Assembly (NCBI RefSeq): GCF_025399795.1
Contig: NZ_JAODTZ010000005.1
Coordinates: 221,777-285,776 of the forward strand
DNA length: 64,000 bases
Direction: 5' to 3'
Origin: Streptomyces rhizosphaerihabitans
GTDB taxonomy: Bacteria; Actinomycetota; Actinomycetes; Streptomycetales; Streptomycetaceae
Within the stretch, counting starts at the first letter, position 1, and every line of letters begins with the position of its first letter. The position numbers were made by a program, and so were the translations under genes. Shown here in pieces: positions 40,661 to 51,875 of the stretch. The notes under the pieces were generated by a model. It was not told the DNA's origin, did not search any database, and saw nothing but the letters and a program-made list of their open reading frames with translations.

Positions 40661-42181
40661 TTAGGCGAACACGTCGAACCACTGCGGGACCTGGGGGGTT
40701 CTGTGCGGCAGGGGGGACTGGCCGGCCCGTTACCGTCGACGCGCGAGCGTCTGGCGAACGGCGCGATCAGGCAGCCCGCGACCGAATGGGAGCAGCGGTA
40801 CCGCCGTGCCGTGGTCACCAGCGATACGGTGGCCACCGCCTTCGTGGTGGCGGCGATCGGCAACTTCTTCGGGGCCCGGGACGCGGCCAACTGGCATGAG
40901 AAGTGGGGGATTCTCGCATTCGGCACCGAGCTGCTGGTGCTGGGGGCCCTCGCGGTGAGCCGGTCGTGGGCTCCGGCCGTACTCGGTCAGGGCGCCGAGG
41001 AATTCCGTCGGCTCGGACGCTCGCTGTTCACGGCGACCGTCGTGCTGGCGCTCGGCGGGATCGCCCTCACCTCGCGCAACATCAAGCTCTGGATCTTCGT
41101 CGCGATCCCCGCGATCGCACTCATCACCATGACCGCGCGGTATCTGCTGCGCCTCTGGCTGCACAAACAGCGCAAGGAAGGTCGCTGCCTGCGACCGGTG
41201 CTCGCCGCCGGGAGCCTGGCCACCGTGCGCGACCTGATCACCCGAACCCGCAAGTTCCCGCACCTCGGCTGGCGGGTGGACGCGGTGTGCACGACGGACG
41301 GTCTCGGGGTCGACGGTGACCAACTGGACGGCGTGCGGGTCGTCGGCCGGCTGACGGACGTCGCGGGCCACGTCCGCCGCGACGGCTACCGTGTCGTCGC
41401 GGTCACACCGGACCCGCACTGGTCACCGGACCGGCTGCAGCGGCTGGCCTGGAACCTCGAAGGCAGCGACGCCGAGATGATCGTGGCCCCCGTGCTGATG
41501 GAGGTGGCCGGCCCGCGACTGCACATCGACGCGGTGCTCGGGATCCCGCTGCTGCGGGTCAGTATGCCGACCTTCACCGGGGGCCGCCGGGCGATCAAGG
41601 GGGTCGTCGACCGAATAGGCGCGGCGATCCTGCTGATGCTGTTCGCGCCGCTGATGGTGTTCGTCGGACTGCTCGTGCTGGCGGACAGTCGGGGTGGGGC
41701 GTTCTACCGCCAGCGCAGGGTCGGCAAGGACGGCCGTGAGTTCACCATTCTCAAGTTCCGCACCATGGTCGCCGGGGCTGACGGGGCACGTGCCGAGCTG
41801 GCCGACCGCAACGAGGGCGCCGGCCTGCTGTTCAAGCTCCGCCGGGATCCGAGGGTGACCCGGCTGGGAACGGTGCTGCGCCGGTACTCGATCGACGAGC
41901 TCCCGCAGCTTTTCAACGTGCTCACCGGATCGATGTCGCTCGTCGGTCCGCGGCCTCCGCTACCGGAGGAGTCCGCTGCGTACGGCCCGGACATCCGGCG
42001 GCGCCTGCTGGTCAAACCCGGACTCACCGGCCTGTGGCAGATCAGCGGACGCAGCGACCTGTCGTGGGAGGAGGCGGTCCGGCTGGACCTGCGGTACGTG
42101 GAGGACTGGTCGCTCGCCCTGGACACAGTGATCTTGTGGAAGACGCTGCGTGCGGTGCTCTATGGGCAGGGGGCCTACTGA
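40658..42181 (+). CDS. WbaP/CpsE-type initiating sugar-phosphate transferase
   Basis: 507 residues from GTG 40658, preceded by GGGGAGGAACA; an upstream in-frame extension is repeat sequence. The N-terminal 45-170 region has about four membrane helices, a CoA-binding-like domain follows, then one more helix (ILLMLFAPLMVFVGLLVLA) and the catalytic domain (about 350-507) with RRVGKDGREFTILKFRTM, STDELPQL-like YSIDELPQLFNVLTGSMSLV, VGPRPPLP, and LTGLWQISGRSDLSWEE. It transfers a sugar phosphate from a nucleotide sugar to undecaprenyl phosphate, the first step of repeat-unit assembly. Codon 2 is TTA (40661), suggesting bldA dependence. Confidence 0.93.
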   Translation: MLGEHVEPLRDLGGSVRQGGLAGPLPSTRERLANGAIRQPATEWEQRYRRAVVTSDTVATAFVVAAIGNFFGARDAANWHEKWGILAFGTELLVLGALAVSRSWAPAVLGQGAEEFRRLGRSLFTATVVLALGGIALTSRNIKLWIFVAIPAIALITMTARYLLRLWLHKQRKEGRCLRPVLAAGSLATVRDLITRTRKFPHLGWRVDAVCTTDGLGVDGDQLDGVRVVGRLTDVAGHVRRDGYRVVAVTPDPHWSPDRLQRLAWNLEGSDAEMIVAPVLMEVAGPRLHIDAVLGIPLLRVSMPTFTGGRRAIKGVVDRIGAAILLMLFAPLMVFVGLLVLADSRGGAFYRQRRVGKDGREFTILKFRTMVAGADGARAELADRNEGAGLLFKLRRDPRVTRLGTVLRRYSIDELPQLFNVLTGSMSLVGPRPPLPEESAAYGPDIRRRLLVKPGLTGLWQISGRSDLSWEEAVRLDLRYVEDWSLALDTVILWKTLRAVLYGQGAY

Positions 42182-42254
42182 TGCGCGGAAGTCGTCGTCC
42201 GGCCGACGCGCGGACCGCAGGCCCGAAGGGCCTGCCTGGGGGGAGGAACGGGTC

Positions 42255-43563
<1,309 letters not shown>

Positions 43564-43574
<11 letters not shown>

Positions 43575-44829
43575 TACGACCAGCGACGACCGGCCGGACC
43601 GGCGTGCGCTGATCCTGGTCGAGAACCTGTCGGTGCCGTTCGACCGGCGGGTGTGGCAGGAGTGCACGACCCTGCGCGACGCGGGCTGGGAGGTGCACGT
43701 CATCTGCCCCCAAGGGAGTAAGCGGGACACGGAGCCGGAGGCGGAGATCGACGGGGTGCGGATCCACCGCTACCCGTTGCGCGCGGCCACCGGAGGGCCG
43801 GCCGGCTACCTGCGGGAGTACGGATCGGCGTTGTGGCACACGGTCCGGCTGGCCCGGAAGGTCGGCCCGGTCGACGTGGTCCACGCCTGCAACCCGCCCG
43901 ACCTGCTGTTCCTGCCTGCACTGTGGCTGAAGCGGCGCGGGGCGCGGTTCGTCTTCGACCAGCACGACCTGGTACCCGAGCTGTACCTCTCCCGGTTCGA
44001 CCGCGGCGAGGATCTGCTCTACCGCGCCGTGTGCGCGCTGGAACGGCGGACCTACCGGGCCGCTGACGTCGTGCTCGCCACGAACGAGAGCTACCGGGAC
44101 GTCGCGGTGCGCCGTGGCGGTCAGCGGCCGGAGGACGTTTTCGTGGTGCGCAGCGCACCCGACATCGACCGGTTCCACCCCGTACCGCCCGAGCCGGAGC
44201 TGAAGCGCGGCAAGCCTCATCTGCTGTGCTACCTCGGCGTCATGGGCCCGCAGGACGGCGTCGACTACGCCTTGCGGGCCCTCGCGAAGCTGCGCGACGA
44301 GTTCGGGCGGACCGACTGGCACGCGGTGTTCGTCGGCGCCGGCGACACCTTCGACGCGATGGTGGAGCTGTCCCGGGAGCTCGGGCTCTCGGAGCAGGTG
44401 CAGTTCACGGGGCGGATTCCGGACGCCGATCTGGTGCGCTACCTGTCCACCGCGGACGTGTGCCTCTCCCCCGACCCGCACAATCCGCTCAACGACGTGT
44501 CGACCATGAACAAGGTCCTGGAGTACATGGTGATGGGCCGGCCGATCGTCTCGTTCGACCTCCGGGAGGCGCGAGTCTCCGCCGGTGACGCCGCCGTCTA
44601 CGCGCCCGCCAACGACGAGGCCGAGTTCGCCGGGCTCATCGCGCTGCTGCTGGACGATCCCGAGAAGCGGGCCCTGATGGGCAAGATCGGCCAGGAGCGG
44701 ATCAGCGGGCCGCTCTCCTGGCGGAACTCCCAGCGAGCGCTGCTCGCCGCCTACGCCGCTGCCTGCAGTGACCGGACTCCGGTGGCTGCGGGCGACCCGG
44801 ACCGCGCAGGGCGGAGGCCGCACCGTTGA
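43564..44829 (+). CDS. Glycosyltransferase family 4-type enzyme
   Basis: About 421 residues. I chose TTG 43564, inside the end of the dehydrogenase gene; the conserved part begins at ALILVENLSVPFDRRVWQEC. The N-terminal Rossmann half has DVVHACNPPDLLFLPALWL and FDQHDLVPEL; the C-terminal half binds the nucleotide sugar (YLGVMGPQDGVDYALRALAK, FTGRIPDADLVRYLSTADVC, NKVLEYMVMGRPIVSFDLRE with the E-x7-E-like pair). It would add a sugar to the lipid-linked repeat unit in the cytoplasm. The stop overlaps the next start (TTGA). Confidence 0.88.
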
Positions 44830-46193
44830 ACGACGACACGATACGCCTGGTCACGATCGGACGGATCATCCGTCGGCGCTGGCGGCTTCTCACCATCCTC
44901 GCCGTGGTGGGTGCGCTCGTCGGCTACGGCACCTCGTTGCTGTTTCCGCCGCGGTACACGACGTCGGCATCGGTACTGCTGCCGGGGGCGTGGGAGGAGC
45001 GCGAGCTGCTGACTCAGACGGAGGTCGCGACCAGTTCGGTGGTGATCGACCGCGCGGCCGCCACGCTCCACTGGCATGGGGTCAGCGGCAGAGAGCTGCA
45101 GGATCAGGTGAGCGCCAAGGCAGCCGACGGGAACATCATCAAGATCTCGGGCACGGCGGACACCCCGGAGCGCGCACAGCAGCTCTCCGACCAGGTTGCC
45201 CGGCAGTTCGTCACATTCGCCGCGCGGATCGTGGACGACAACACCGACCCCGAGGCAGCGGCGCAGCTCGAGGCACTGCAGCAGATGGTGGTGCAGACCA
45301 ACCGCCGCATCACCGACCTGGCCGATGCGGCAGATCCGGGGCAGACCGTGGAGAGCGTGCAGACCCGCACCGAGCTCGAGAAGCTGCGTACCTCTCTGCA
45401 GGAGGCCATCACCAAGCTGGACCAGGCCGGCCCGACCGCCAACAAGGCCAACATGGTCGTCATGGGGTCGGCCGCCCGGCCGGCCGGCGAGGCCCCGCCG
45501 ACGAGGGTGCAGCTCGTCGTCGGCGGGGCGCTGCTGTTCTTCCTGCTCGCGGTGATCGGTCATCTCACCGCCGCACGGGTGAGCCGCCGACTGCGCACCC
45601 AACCGGAGATCGCCGCGGCGCTGGGATCGGCGCTGCTGGGTACCGTCGACGTACCCGGTGCACGGTCCGCGTACCGGCCGGAAGGCCGTGGCCCTCGGGC
45701 CCTGATCCGCCGGCTGCTGGGCGTCGACGTCCGGTGGGACATCCCGACCCCGCAGACGTCCGGCGACGAGGCGAGCAGACAGATCCGCTACCGGCGGGTG
45801 TGCGCCCGCCTCCGGGACCAGCTGCCGGCCCCTCGGAGACTGCTGGTCGTCGTCCCGGACGGCGACGAGATCGCCCGCCGGGCCGCCGGGCAGCTCGTCT
45901 CCGAGGCCGGGAACGATCCGATGCTGCGGGTGGTGGGGGTCTCGGTGTCCCAGCCGCTGGTGCCGGACCGCGACAACGAGTCCGGTGCCCTGGTCGTGCT
46001 CAGCGCGGGCGCCTGGACCGCGGTTGAGCTCGCCGGCATCGCCGAGGCGTGTGCGGACGCCAAGCACGAGGTCGTCGGCATCGTCCTCGCCGGCCCGGTC
46101 CGGGCCCGTGCGACGCAGTCCGCCGGCCGTCCTCCGGATGCCGCCACGCCGGTGCTCGCGGTGGGCAACGACGGGAAGGGAAGTTCACGGTGA
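44826..46193 (+). CDS. Wzz-like polysaccharide chain-length protein
   Basis: 455 residues from a TTG. It has a membrane helix near 22-42 (LLTILAVVGALVGYGTSLLF) followed by TTSASVLLPGAW, a periplasm-type helical domain (60-210), a second helix about 222-243 (LVVGGALLFFLLAVIGHLTA), then a cytoplasmic domain. That topology is typical of polysaccharide co-polymerases. The C-terminal part has the outline of a BY-kinase/MinD-like domain (LLVVVPDGDEIARRAAGQLV) but no usable Walker A Lys, so kinase activity is unlikely. It probably controls chain length or export with the next protein. Confidence 0.85.
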   Translation: MNDDTIRLVTIGRIIRRRWRLLTILAVVGALVGYGTSLLFPPRYTTSASVLLPGAWEERELLTQTEVATSSVVIDRAAATLHWHGVSGRELQDQVSAKAADGNIIKISGTADTPERAQQLSDQVARQFVTFAARIVDDNTDPEAAAQLEALQQMVVQTNRRITDLADAADPGQTVESVQTRTELEKLRTSLQEAITKLDQAGPTANKANMVVMGSAARPAGEAPPTRVQLVVGGALLFFLLAVIGHLTAARVSRRLRTQPEIAAALGSALLGTVDVPGARSAYRPEGRGPRALIRRLLGVDVRWDIPTPQTSGDEASRQIRYRRVCARLRDQLPAPRRLLVVVPDGDEIARRAAGQLVSEAGNDPMLRVVGVSVSQPLVPDRDNESGALVVLSAGAWTAVELAGIAEACADAKHEVVGIVLAGPVRARATQSAGRPPDAATPVLAVGNDGKGSSR

Positions 46194-47707
46194 CGACGAG
46201 TACGACTGCGGAGTCGTCGGCCGCCGCTCCGCTGCTCGACCTGCAGGCGCTGGTGGTGGCAGTGCGGAGGCGGCGCCGCCTCTGGTCCTCCATGGCGCTG
46301 CTGGGGCTGCTCGTCGGCACGGCGGTGGCGGTCCTGCTGCCGCCGCCGCCGACCGCCGTGGCCAAGGTGCTGGTCGCGCATCAGGAGGACCAGCCGAACG
46401 ATCCCGGAACGCTGATCCGCACCGATGTCGGACTGCTGCAGACCACGCGGATCGCCGCCAAAGCCCTGCAGTCCCTCGGGTCCCCGGAAAGACCGGAGGA
46501 CTTCATGAAGGACTACGGGGCCGTCGGCCTGACCAACAACCTGCTGCAGATCACTGTGACAGGTGACAGCGACGCGCAGGCGGTGGCCCGCGCCAAGGCG
46601 CTGGCCGACGCGTTCGTCGTGGACCACGTGACGCGGATAAAGAACGCCGCCGACGCCGAGGCGAAGGCCCTGCTCGACCAGCGTGACCGGATGCAGGGCG
46701 AACTCGCCCAGGTCAACAAGGCGATCGGGGAGGGCTCGTCGCAGAGCGGGCCGAAGGCCTCGGCGAACCTGGAGTCGCTCTTCGCCAGCCGGGCCGAACT
46801 CACCTCGCGGATCACCGATTTCAGCCAGCGCGCCGCGGAGGCGCGCATCGGCACGCCCCAGCTCATCGCCGGCACACAGGTCGTGGACGCACCGCGCGCG
46901 GTGCGGCAGTCCCTGCCCAAAACCGCTGCCACCAACGGCGCGATCGGGCTCGTCCTCGGGCTCGTCCTCGGGCTCGCGGTGGCCGCGGTCGGCACGGTGG
47001 TGGCGGACCGCCCCGTGCTGCGCCGGGAGATCGCGGCGAACCTCGGCGCCTCGGTCATCGCGGAGCTGCCCCGCCGGTCGGCCAGGCGGTGGCGACGCCG
47101 ACGGATCCGGGCGGCACGCGAACGGCTCACAGCGTCGCTGGCCCGCATGCACAGTTCCGCGGAACCGGTGTCGCTGCTGGAACTGGGCTGTGCGCGCAGC
47201 ACGAGCGTGATCGCCCTGGACCTCGCCAGGGCACTGGCGGCGGAGGGGCCGGTGGTCATCGTCGATGGTCTGCCCGGCCTGCAGCTCGCCAAGCGCCGCC
47301 CGAAACCAGGAGACCCGACCGTGGTCAGCGGCGAGGGTGCCGCGGCCGTGTCCCCTCAGGAGCGCCGGCTCGGCGTCGGCTCGGTGGCGCCCGGCACGGC
47401 GTGGACCGACCTCCAGTACCTCGGCACGCAGACCGTGCTCGTCGTACGGGCCGGGCACGGCAGCGCCGCATGGCTGCACACCGTGGCGCGGCAGCTCGCG
47501 GACCAGCGCATTCCGGTGATCGGTGTGGTGCTGATCGACCCCGATCCGCGTGACCGGACCGACGGCACGCTGTGGGACGGGCTGCACACCGCGCTGCGCG
47601 GCCAGAACGAGCTGTCGGCCCGGCAGAGCGGGACGGGCCGGCGGCGGAACGAGCGGCTGCCGATGTGGGCGGCACGCGTCCCGGACAGCGACCAGGAGGC
47701 GCGGTAG
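46190..47707 (+). CDS. Second Wzz-like protein with degenerate kinase-like domain
   Basis: 505 residues from a GTG overlapping the previous stop (GTGA). Membrane helices lie near 33-53 (WSSMALLGLLVGTAVAVLLP) and 245-265 (GAIGLVLGLVLGLAVAAVGT), flanking a helical outer domain with a GTQVVDAPRAVRQ Pro-rich segment typical of Wzz proteins. The cytoplasmic part has LLELGCARSTSVIALDLARA and VVIVDGLPGLQLA, matching Walker A and Walker A' positions of BY-kinases, but the P-loop Lys is Arg (GCARSTS). It probably pairs with the preceding paralogue. Confidence 0.85.
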   Translation: MTTSTTAESSAAAPLLDLQALVVAVRRRRRLWSSMALLGLLVGTAVAVLLPPPPTAVAKVLVAHQEDQPNDPGTLIRTDVGLLQTTRIAAKALQSLGSPERPEDFMKDYGAVGLTNNLLQITVTGDSDAQAVARAKALADAFVVDHVTRIKNAADAEAKALLDQRDRMQGELAQVNKAIGEGSSQSGPKASANLESLFASRAELTSRITDFSQRAAEARIGTPQLIAGTQVVDAPRAVRQSLPKTAATNGAIGLVLGLVLGLAVAAVGTVVADRPVLRREIAANLGASVIAELPRRSARRWRRRRIRAARERLTASLARMHSSAEPVSLLELGCARSTSVIALDLARALAAEGPVVIVDGLPGLQLAKRRPKPGDPTVVSGEGAAAVSPQERRLGVGSVAPGTAWTDLQYLGTQTVLVVRAGHGSAAWLHTVARQLADQRIPVIGVVLIDPDPRDRTDGTLWDGLHTALRGQNELSARQSGTGRRRNERLPMWAARVPDSDQEAR

Positions 47708-47709
47708 AC

Positions 47710-49644
47710 ATGTGTGGCATCGCAGGTACTTACCGGTGGCCGGACGGGAAGGTCGTGGCCGACCGGCTCACCGATACCCTCGCCCATCGCGGTCCGGACG
47801 GGTCGGGCCGGTACAGCCACCCTCTCGGTGACGGCGAAGTGCACCTCGGGCACCGCCGGCTGGCCATCATCGACCTGTCCGAGACCGGCGCTCAGCCGAT
47901 GGTCTCCGACGGCCTCGTCCTGACGTACAACGGCGAGCTGTACAACGCTCCCGAGCTGCGTGCCGAGCTGGCGGCCGCCGGCGTGCGCTTCCGCGGTACC
48001 TCCGACACCGAGGTGCTGCTGGAGGCCTGGCGACGCTGGGGCACGGACTGCCTGCCCCGGCTGCGCGGCATGTTCGCGTTCGGGATCTTCGACGAGCGGA
48101 CCGGTGAACTGGTGCTCGCCCGGGACCAGTTAGGCATCAAGCCGCTGTTCCTGCTGCGGCGCGGCGGGGGTCTGGTGTTCGCCTCCGAGCTCAAGGCGCT
48201 CGCCGCCGTGACCGGTGGGTCGCTGGAGGTGGACCATGCGGCGCTGGTGGCCTCGCTGCTGTACTACTGGGTGCCGGACTCTCGGTGCGCGTTCCGCGAG
48301 GCGGAGAAGCTGCCGCCGGGGAGCTGGCTCCGGTTCCGCCCGGACGGCCGGGTGGACAGCGGCCGGTACTGGAACCTCAAGGACGTCGCCGCCGAGGGAC
48401 GGGAGCGGTCCCGCAGCGGCGAACTGCCGGACATCGCCGCCGTCGTCGAGGAGTCGACCCGGCGTCATCTGCTCTCCGACGTACCCGTGGCGACCTTCCT
48501 CTCCGGCGGTCTCGACTCCAGCTACCTGACCGCGCTGGCGGCCCGCGACCGACCCGGGATCTCCGCCTACACGATCGGGTTCCGCGCCGAGGACGCCAAG
48601 TTCGAGGCGATGCCGGACGACCTGCGCTATGCCCGGCAGGTGGCCGAGCAGTTCGGCGTCGACCTGCACGAGATCGAGATCGCTCCGAATGTGCTCGACC
48701 TGCTGCCGCAGATGACGTACCACCTGGACGAGCCGATCGGCGACCCCGCCGCGATCAACACGTTCCTGATCTGCTCGGCCGCCCGGGAGGCCGGGGTGAA
48801 GGTGATGCTCTCGGGGATGGGTGCCGACGAGCTGTTCGCCGGATACCGCAAGCACCTGGCCAACCTGATCGCGCTGCGCTACCAGCGCGTCCCTGGGCCC
48901 CTGCGGCGCGGCCTGTCCAGGGCCGTGGACCGGCTGCCGGTCGCCACGGCCCGCCGGGGGTACCGGTCGGTGCGCTTCGCGAAGCGGTTCCTCTCCTTCG
49001 CCGATCTGCCGGAGGAGACCGCGTTCCGGCGCAGCTACACCATGTACGACCAGGACGAGCTGCTCGCCCTGGTCAATCCGGACCTGGCCGGGACGGTCGA
49101 GGACGTGCTGACCGAGCATGCGGACATCTACCAGGACAACGACCTCGACGACTTCGTCAACCGCATGTGCCTGGGCGACGCCCGGATGTTCCTGCCTGGC
49201 CTGAACCTCGCCTACACGGACCGGTCGAGCATGGCCGCCTCGACCGAGGTGCGGGTGCCGTACGTGGACGTCGAGGTGGTCAAGGCGGCGTTCGCCGTAC
49301 CCGGCGATCGCAAGATCGTCGGACGACAGGGCAAGGCCGTTCTCAAGGAGGCGGCCACCTCGATCCTGCCCCGGGAGATCGTGTACCGGCCCAAGGGCCT
49401 GTTCAGTGCCCCGCTGCGGGCCTGGATGAGCCGCGATCTGGCACCGCTGGTGCGCGAGGTGGTCAACGACGGCGTGCTCGTCAGTTCCGGGCTCCTGCGC
49501 CGCGACGCGCTGGCGCGCATGGTCGCCGAGGACGCCGCCGGGCAGCGGGACTTCTCCAAGCATCTGTGGCATGTGCTGACCCTCGAGTACTGGTACCGCG
49601 ACGCGACCTCCGGGTCCGGCCGGAGCACTCGCTCGGCGGCGTAG
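47710..49644 (+). CDS. Glutamine-hydrolysing asparagine synthase-like amidotransferase
   Basis: 644 residues. MCGIAGTY places the N-terminal nucleophile Cys next to the initiator Met; the glutaminase half (1-210) has AHRGPDGSG, HRRLAIIDLS and TYNGELYN. The synthetase half (240-644) has the ATP-binding FLSGGLDSSYLTAL, MLSGMGADELFAGY and EVRVPYVD. AsnB homologues inside polysaccharide loci usually amidate a uronic acid or another carboxyl group of the polymer, which fits the uronic-acid donor made by the dehydrogenase. A TTA codon lies at 48130-48132. Confidence 0.93.
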   Translation: MCGIAGTYRWPDGKVVADRLTDTLAHRGPDGSGRYSHPLGDGEVHLGHRRLAIIDLSETGAQPMVSDGLVLTYNGELYNAPELRAELAAAGVRFRGTSDTEVLLEAWRRWGTDCLPRLRGMFAFGIFDERTGELVLARDQLGIKPLFLLRRGGGLVFASELKALAAVTGGSLEVDHAALVASLLYYWVPDSRCAFREAEKLPPGSWLRFRPDGRVDSGRYWNLKDVAAEGRERSRSGELPDIAAVVEESTRRHLLSDVPVATFLSGGLDSSYLTALAARDRPGISAYTIGFRAEDAKFEAMPDDLRYARQVAEQFGVDLHEIEIAPNVLDLLPQMTYHLDEPIGDPAAINTFLICSAAREAGVKVMLSGMGADELFAGYRKHLANLIALRYQRVPGPLRRGLSRAVDRLPVATARRGYRSVRFAKRFLSFADLPEETAFRRSYTMYDQDELLALVNPDLAGTVEDVLTEHADIYQDNDLDDFVNRMCLGDARMFLPGLNLAYTDRSSMAASTEVRVPYVDVEVVKAAFAVPGDRKIVGRQGKAVLKEAATSILPREIVYRPKGLFSAPLRAWMSRDLAPLVREVVNDGVLVSSGLLRRDALARMVAEDAAGQRDFSKHLWHVLTLEYWYRDATSGSGRSTRSAA

Positions 49645-49673
49645 AAGACGGCGTAGAAACAAGGGGACTTCGG

Positions 49674-51875
49674 GTGAAGCAGGTTGTACAGAACTACAAG
49701 AGCGGCGAGCTGGCGGTACTCGACGTACCGGTGCCGGGGTGCAAGCCGGGCGGGGTGCTGGTCCGCAGCGCCTACTCGCTGATCTCCACCGGCACCGAGC
49801 TCATGAAGGTGTCCGAGGCCGGCATGTCGATGCTGGGCAAGGCCCGCTCCCGGCCGGACCAGGTGGCCAAGGTCATGCAGAGCGTGGCCACCAACGGGGT
49901 GCCCGCCACCTACCGCAAGGTGATGGGCAAGCTGGACTCGTACACACCGCTGGGCTACTCGCTGTGCGGGGTGGTCGAGCAGGTCGGCACCGGGATCGAC
50001 GACGTGAAGGTCGGCGACCTCGTCGCCTGCGCCGGCAACGAGCACGCGCTGCACGCCGAGCTGAACTGGGTGCCGAAGAACCTCTACGCCCCGGTGCCGG
50101 ACGGCCTCGCGCCGCGGCACGCCGCCTTCGGCACCGTCGGGTCGATCGCGATGCAGGGCGTGCGCCAGGGCGAGCCGCAGCTCGGCGAGGTGGCGCTGGT
50201 CATCGGCCTCGGGCTGATCGGGCAGCTGGTGGTGCAGCTCCTTACCGCCTCGGGGGTCCGCGTCGTCGGGGTCGACCCCGACCCGGCGCGCTGTGAGCTC
50301 GCCGAGCGCCTGGGTGCCGCCGCCTGCGGCGATCCAGCGTCCGCGGCCGTGGAAGCCGCCGTCGCCGAACTCACCGGCGGTCACGGCGTGGACCAGGTGT
50401 ACCTGGCCGCCGGAGGCGGCAGCAACCAGCCCGTCGAGCTGGCCGCCCGGCTCTGCAGGGACCGCGGCCGGGTCGTCGACATCGGAAAATGCCGCCTGGA
50501 CCTGCCGTGGAACGCGTACTACGAGAAGGAGCTCGACGTCCGGTTCTCGCGCTCGTACGGCCCCGGTCGCTACGACCCGGAGTACGAGCTCGAGGGGCGG
50601 GACTACCCGATCGGCTACGTGCGCTGGACCGAGCGCCGCAACCTGGCGTGCTTCCTCGATCTCCTCGCCCGCGGCCGCGTCGACGTGGAGCCCCTGGTCT
50701 CCCACGTCGCCGACTTCGACGACGCCGTCGAGACGTACCGGCGCCTGAAGGACGGCGACCTGAAGGCCGTGGCCGTGCTGTTCCGGTACCCCGGGCAGAA
50801 AGAGGAAGCGGGGGGAGCGCAGGCCCCGGCGGTGACCGTGCCCGCGGTGCGACGCGGCGGAGCGTCCGCCCCGGCCCGGTCCGCCAACAGGCCGGTGCGG
50901 CTGGCGTTCCTCGGGGCGGGAAACTACGCGACCTCGATGCTGCTGCCGCACCTGGCACAGCGCGACGGCGTCGAGTTGTCCACGGTCGTCACCACGACGG
51001 CGCTGTCCGCGGCCAACGCGCAGCGGAAGTTCGGCTTCGCCGAGGCGACCACCGATCTCGACGCCGTGCTCGGCGACAAGTCCATCGACGCGGTGTTCGT
51101 CGTCACCCGGCACAGCTCGCACGCCGAACTGACCCGAAGGGCGCTGCTGGCCGGCAAGACGGTGTTCGTGGAGAAGCCGCTGGCGCTCACCGAGGACGAG
51201 CTGGCCGGTGTGCTCGCGGCGGTGGAGGAGTCCGGCAACGACCGGCTGCAGGTGGGCTTCAACCGCCGGTTCGCGCCGCTGCTGCAGGAGGCCAGGAAGC
51301 GGTTCGGCGCCCGGACCGGTCCGGCGAGCCTCCGCTACCTGGTCAACGCGGGCCGCCTCGGACACGGCAGCTGGTACCTCCAGCAGGACACCGAGGGCTC
51401 GCGGTTCGCCGGCGAGGGCGGACACTTCATCGACACGGCGAGCTGGCTTCTCGAGGCCGACCCGGTCTCGGTGTACGCGGTCGCCCCGTCCGGCAACGAG
51501 GACCTGCAGGTCGTGCTGCGCTACCCGGACGGATCCACCGCCACCATCAGCTACGTCACCAACGGCGCGGCCGGCTTCCCCAAGGAGACGCTGGACCTGG
51601 TCGCGGACGGCAAGGTGCTGCGGCTCGACGACTTCGTCCGTGCCTCGCTGTATTCGGACGGCACGGCCGGCCGCAAGCGGTGGGTCAGTTCGCGGCTGCC
51701 CAAGGCCCGGGACAAGGGCCAGTCCGCCGAACTGGCCGCGTTCATCAAGGCCGTGCGGACCGGCGGGCCGATGCCGGTGCCGCTGGAGTCGCTGGTCGCC
51801 ACGACGTCGGCCACCCTCGCCGTGCAGGCCGGCCTGGTCGGCGGCGCGCCGGTGACGCTGGCGAGGGCTCGATGA
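49674..51875 (+). CDS. Two-domain oxidoreductase: zinc-alcohol-dehydrogenase-like plus Gfo/Idh/MocA
   Basis: 733 residues from GTG 49674, preceded by AAGGGGA. Residues 1-375 are a medium-chain dehydrogenase-like domain (VRSAYSLISTGTELM, GYSLCGVVEQVGTGID, VALVIGLGLIGQLVVQLLTA). Residues 400-733 form a Gfo/Idh/MocA domain (RLAFLGAGNYATSMLLPHLA, KTVFVEKPLALTEDELA, LQVGFNRRFAPL, EGGHFIDTASWLLEADPV). The family occurs in many exopolysaccharide loci next to AsnB and heparinase-like genes, presumably oxidising or epimerising a nucleotide sugar; the exact reaction is unknown. Overlaps the heparinase-like gene by four bases. Confidence 0.9.
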   Translation: MKQVVQNYKSGELAVLDVPVPGCKPGGVLVRSAYSLISTGTELMKVSEAGMSMLGKARSRPDQVAKVMQSVATNGVPATYRKVMGKLDSYTPLGYSLCGVVEQVGTGIDDVKVGDLVACAGNEHALHAELNWVPKNLYAPVPDGLAPRHAAFGTVGSIAMQGVRQGEPQLGEVALVIGLGLIGQLVVQLLTASGVRVVGVDPDPARCELAERLGAAACGDPASAAVEAAVAELTGGHGVDQVYLAAGGGSNQPVELAARLCRDRGRVVDIGKCRLDLPWNAYYEKELDVRFSRSYGPGRYDPEYELEGRDYPIGYVRWTERRNLACFLDLLARGRVDVEPLVSHVADFDDAVETYRRLKDGDLKAVAVLFRYPGQKEEAGGAQAPAVTVPAVRRGGASAPARSANRPVRLAFLGAGNYATSMLLPHLAQRDGVELSTVVTTTALSAANAQRKFGFAEATTDLDAVLGDKSIDAVFVVTRHSSHAELTRRALLAGKTVFVEKPLALTEDELAGVLAAVEESGNDRLQVGFNRRFAPLLQEARKRFGARTGPASLRYLVNAGRLGHGSWYLQQDTEGSRFAGEGGHFIDTASWLLEADPVSVYAVAPSGNEDLQVVLRYPDGSTATISYVTNGAAGFPKETLDLVADGKVLRLDDFVRASLYSDGTAGRKRWVSSRLPKARDKGQSAELAAFIKAVRTGGPMPVPLESLVATTSATLAVQAGLVGGAPVTLARAR

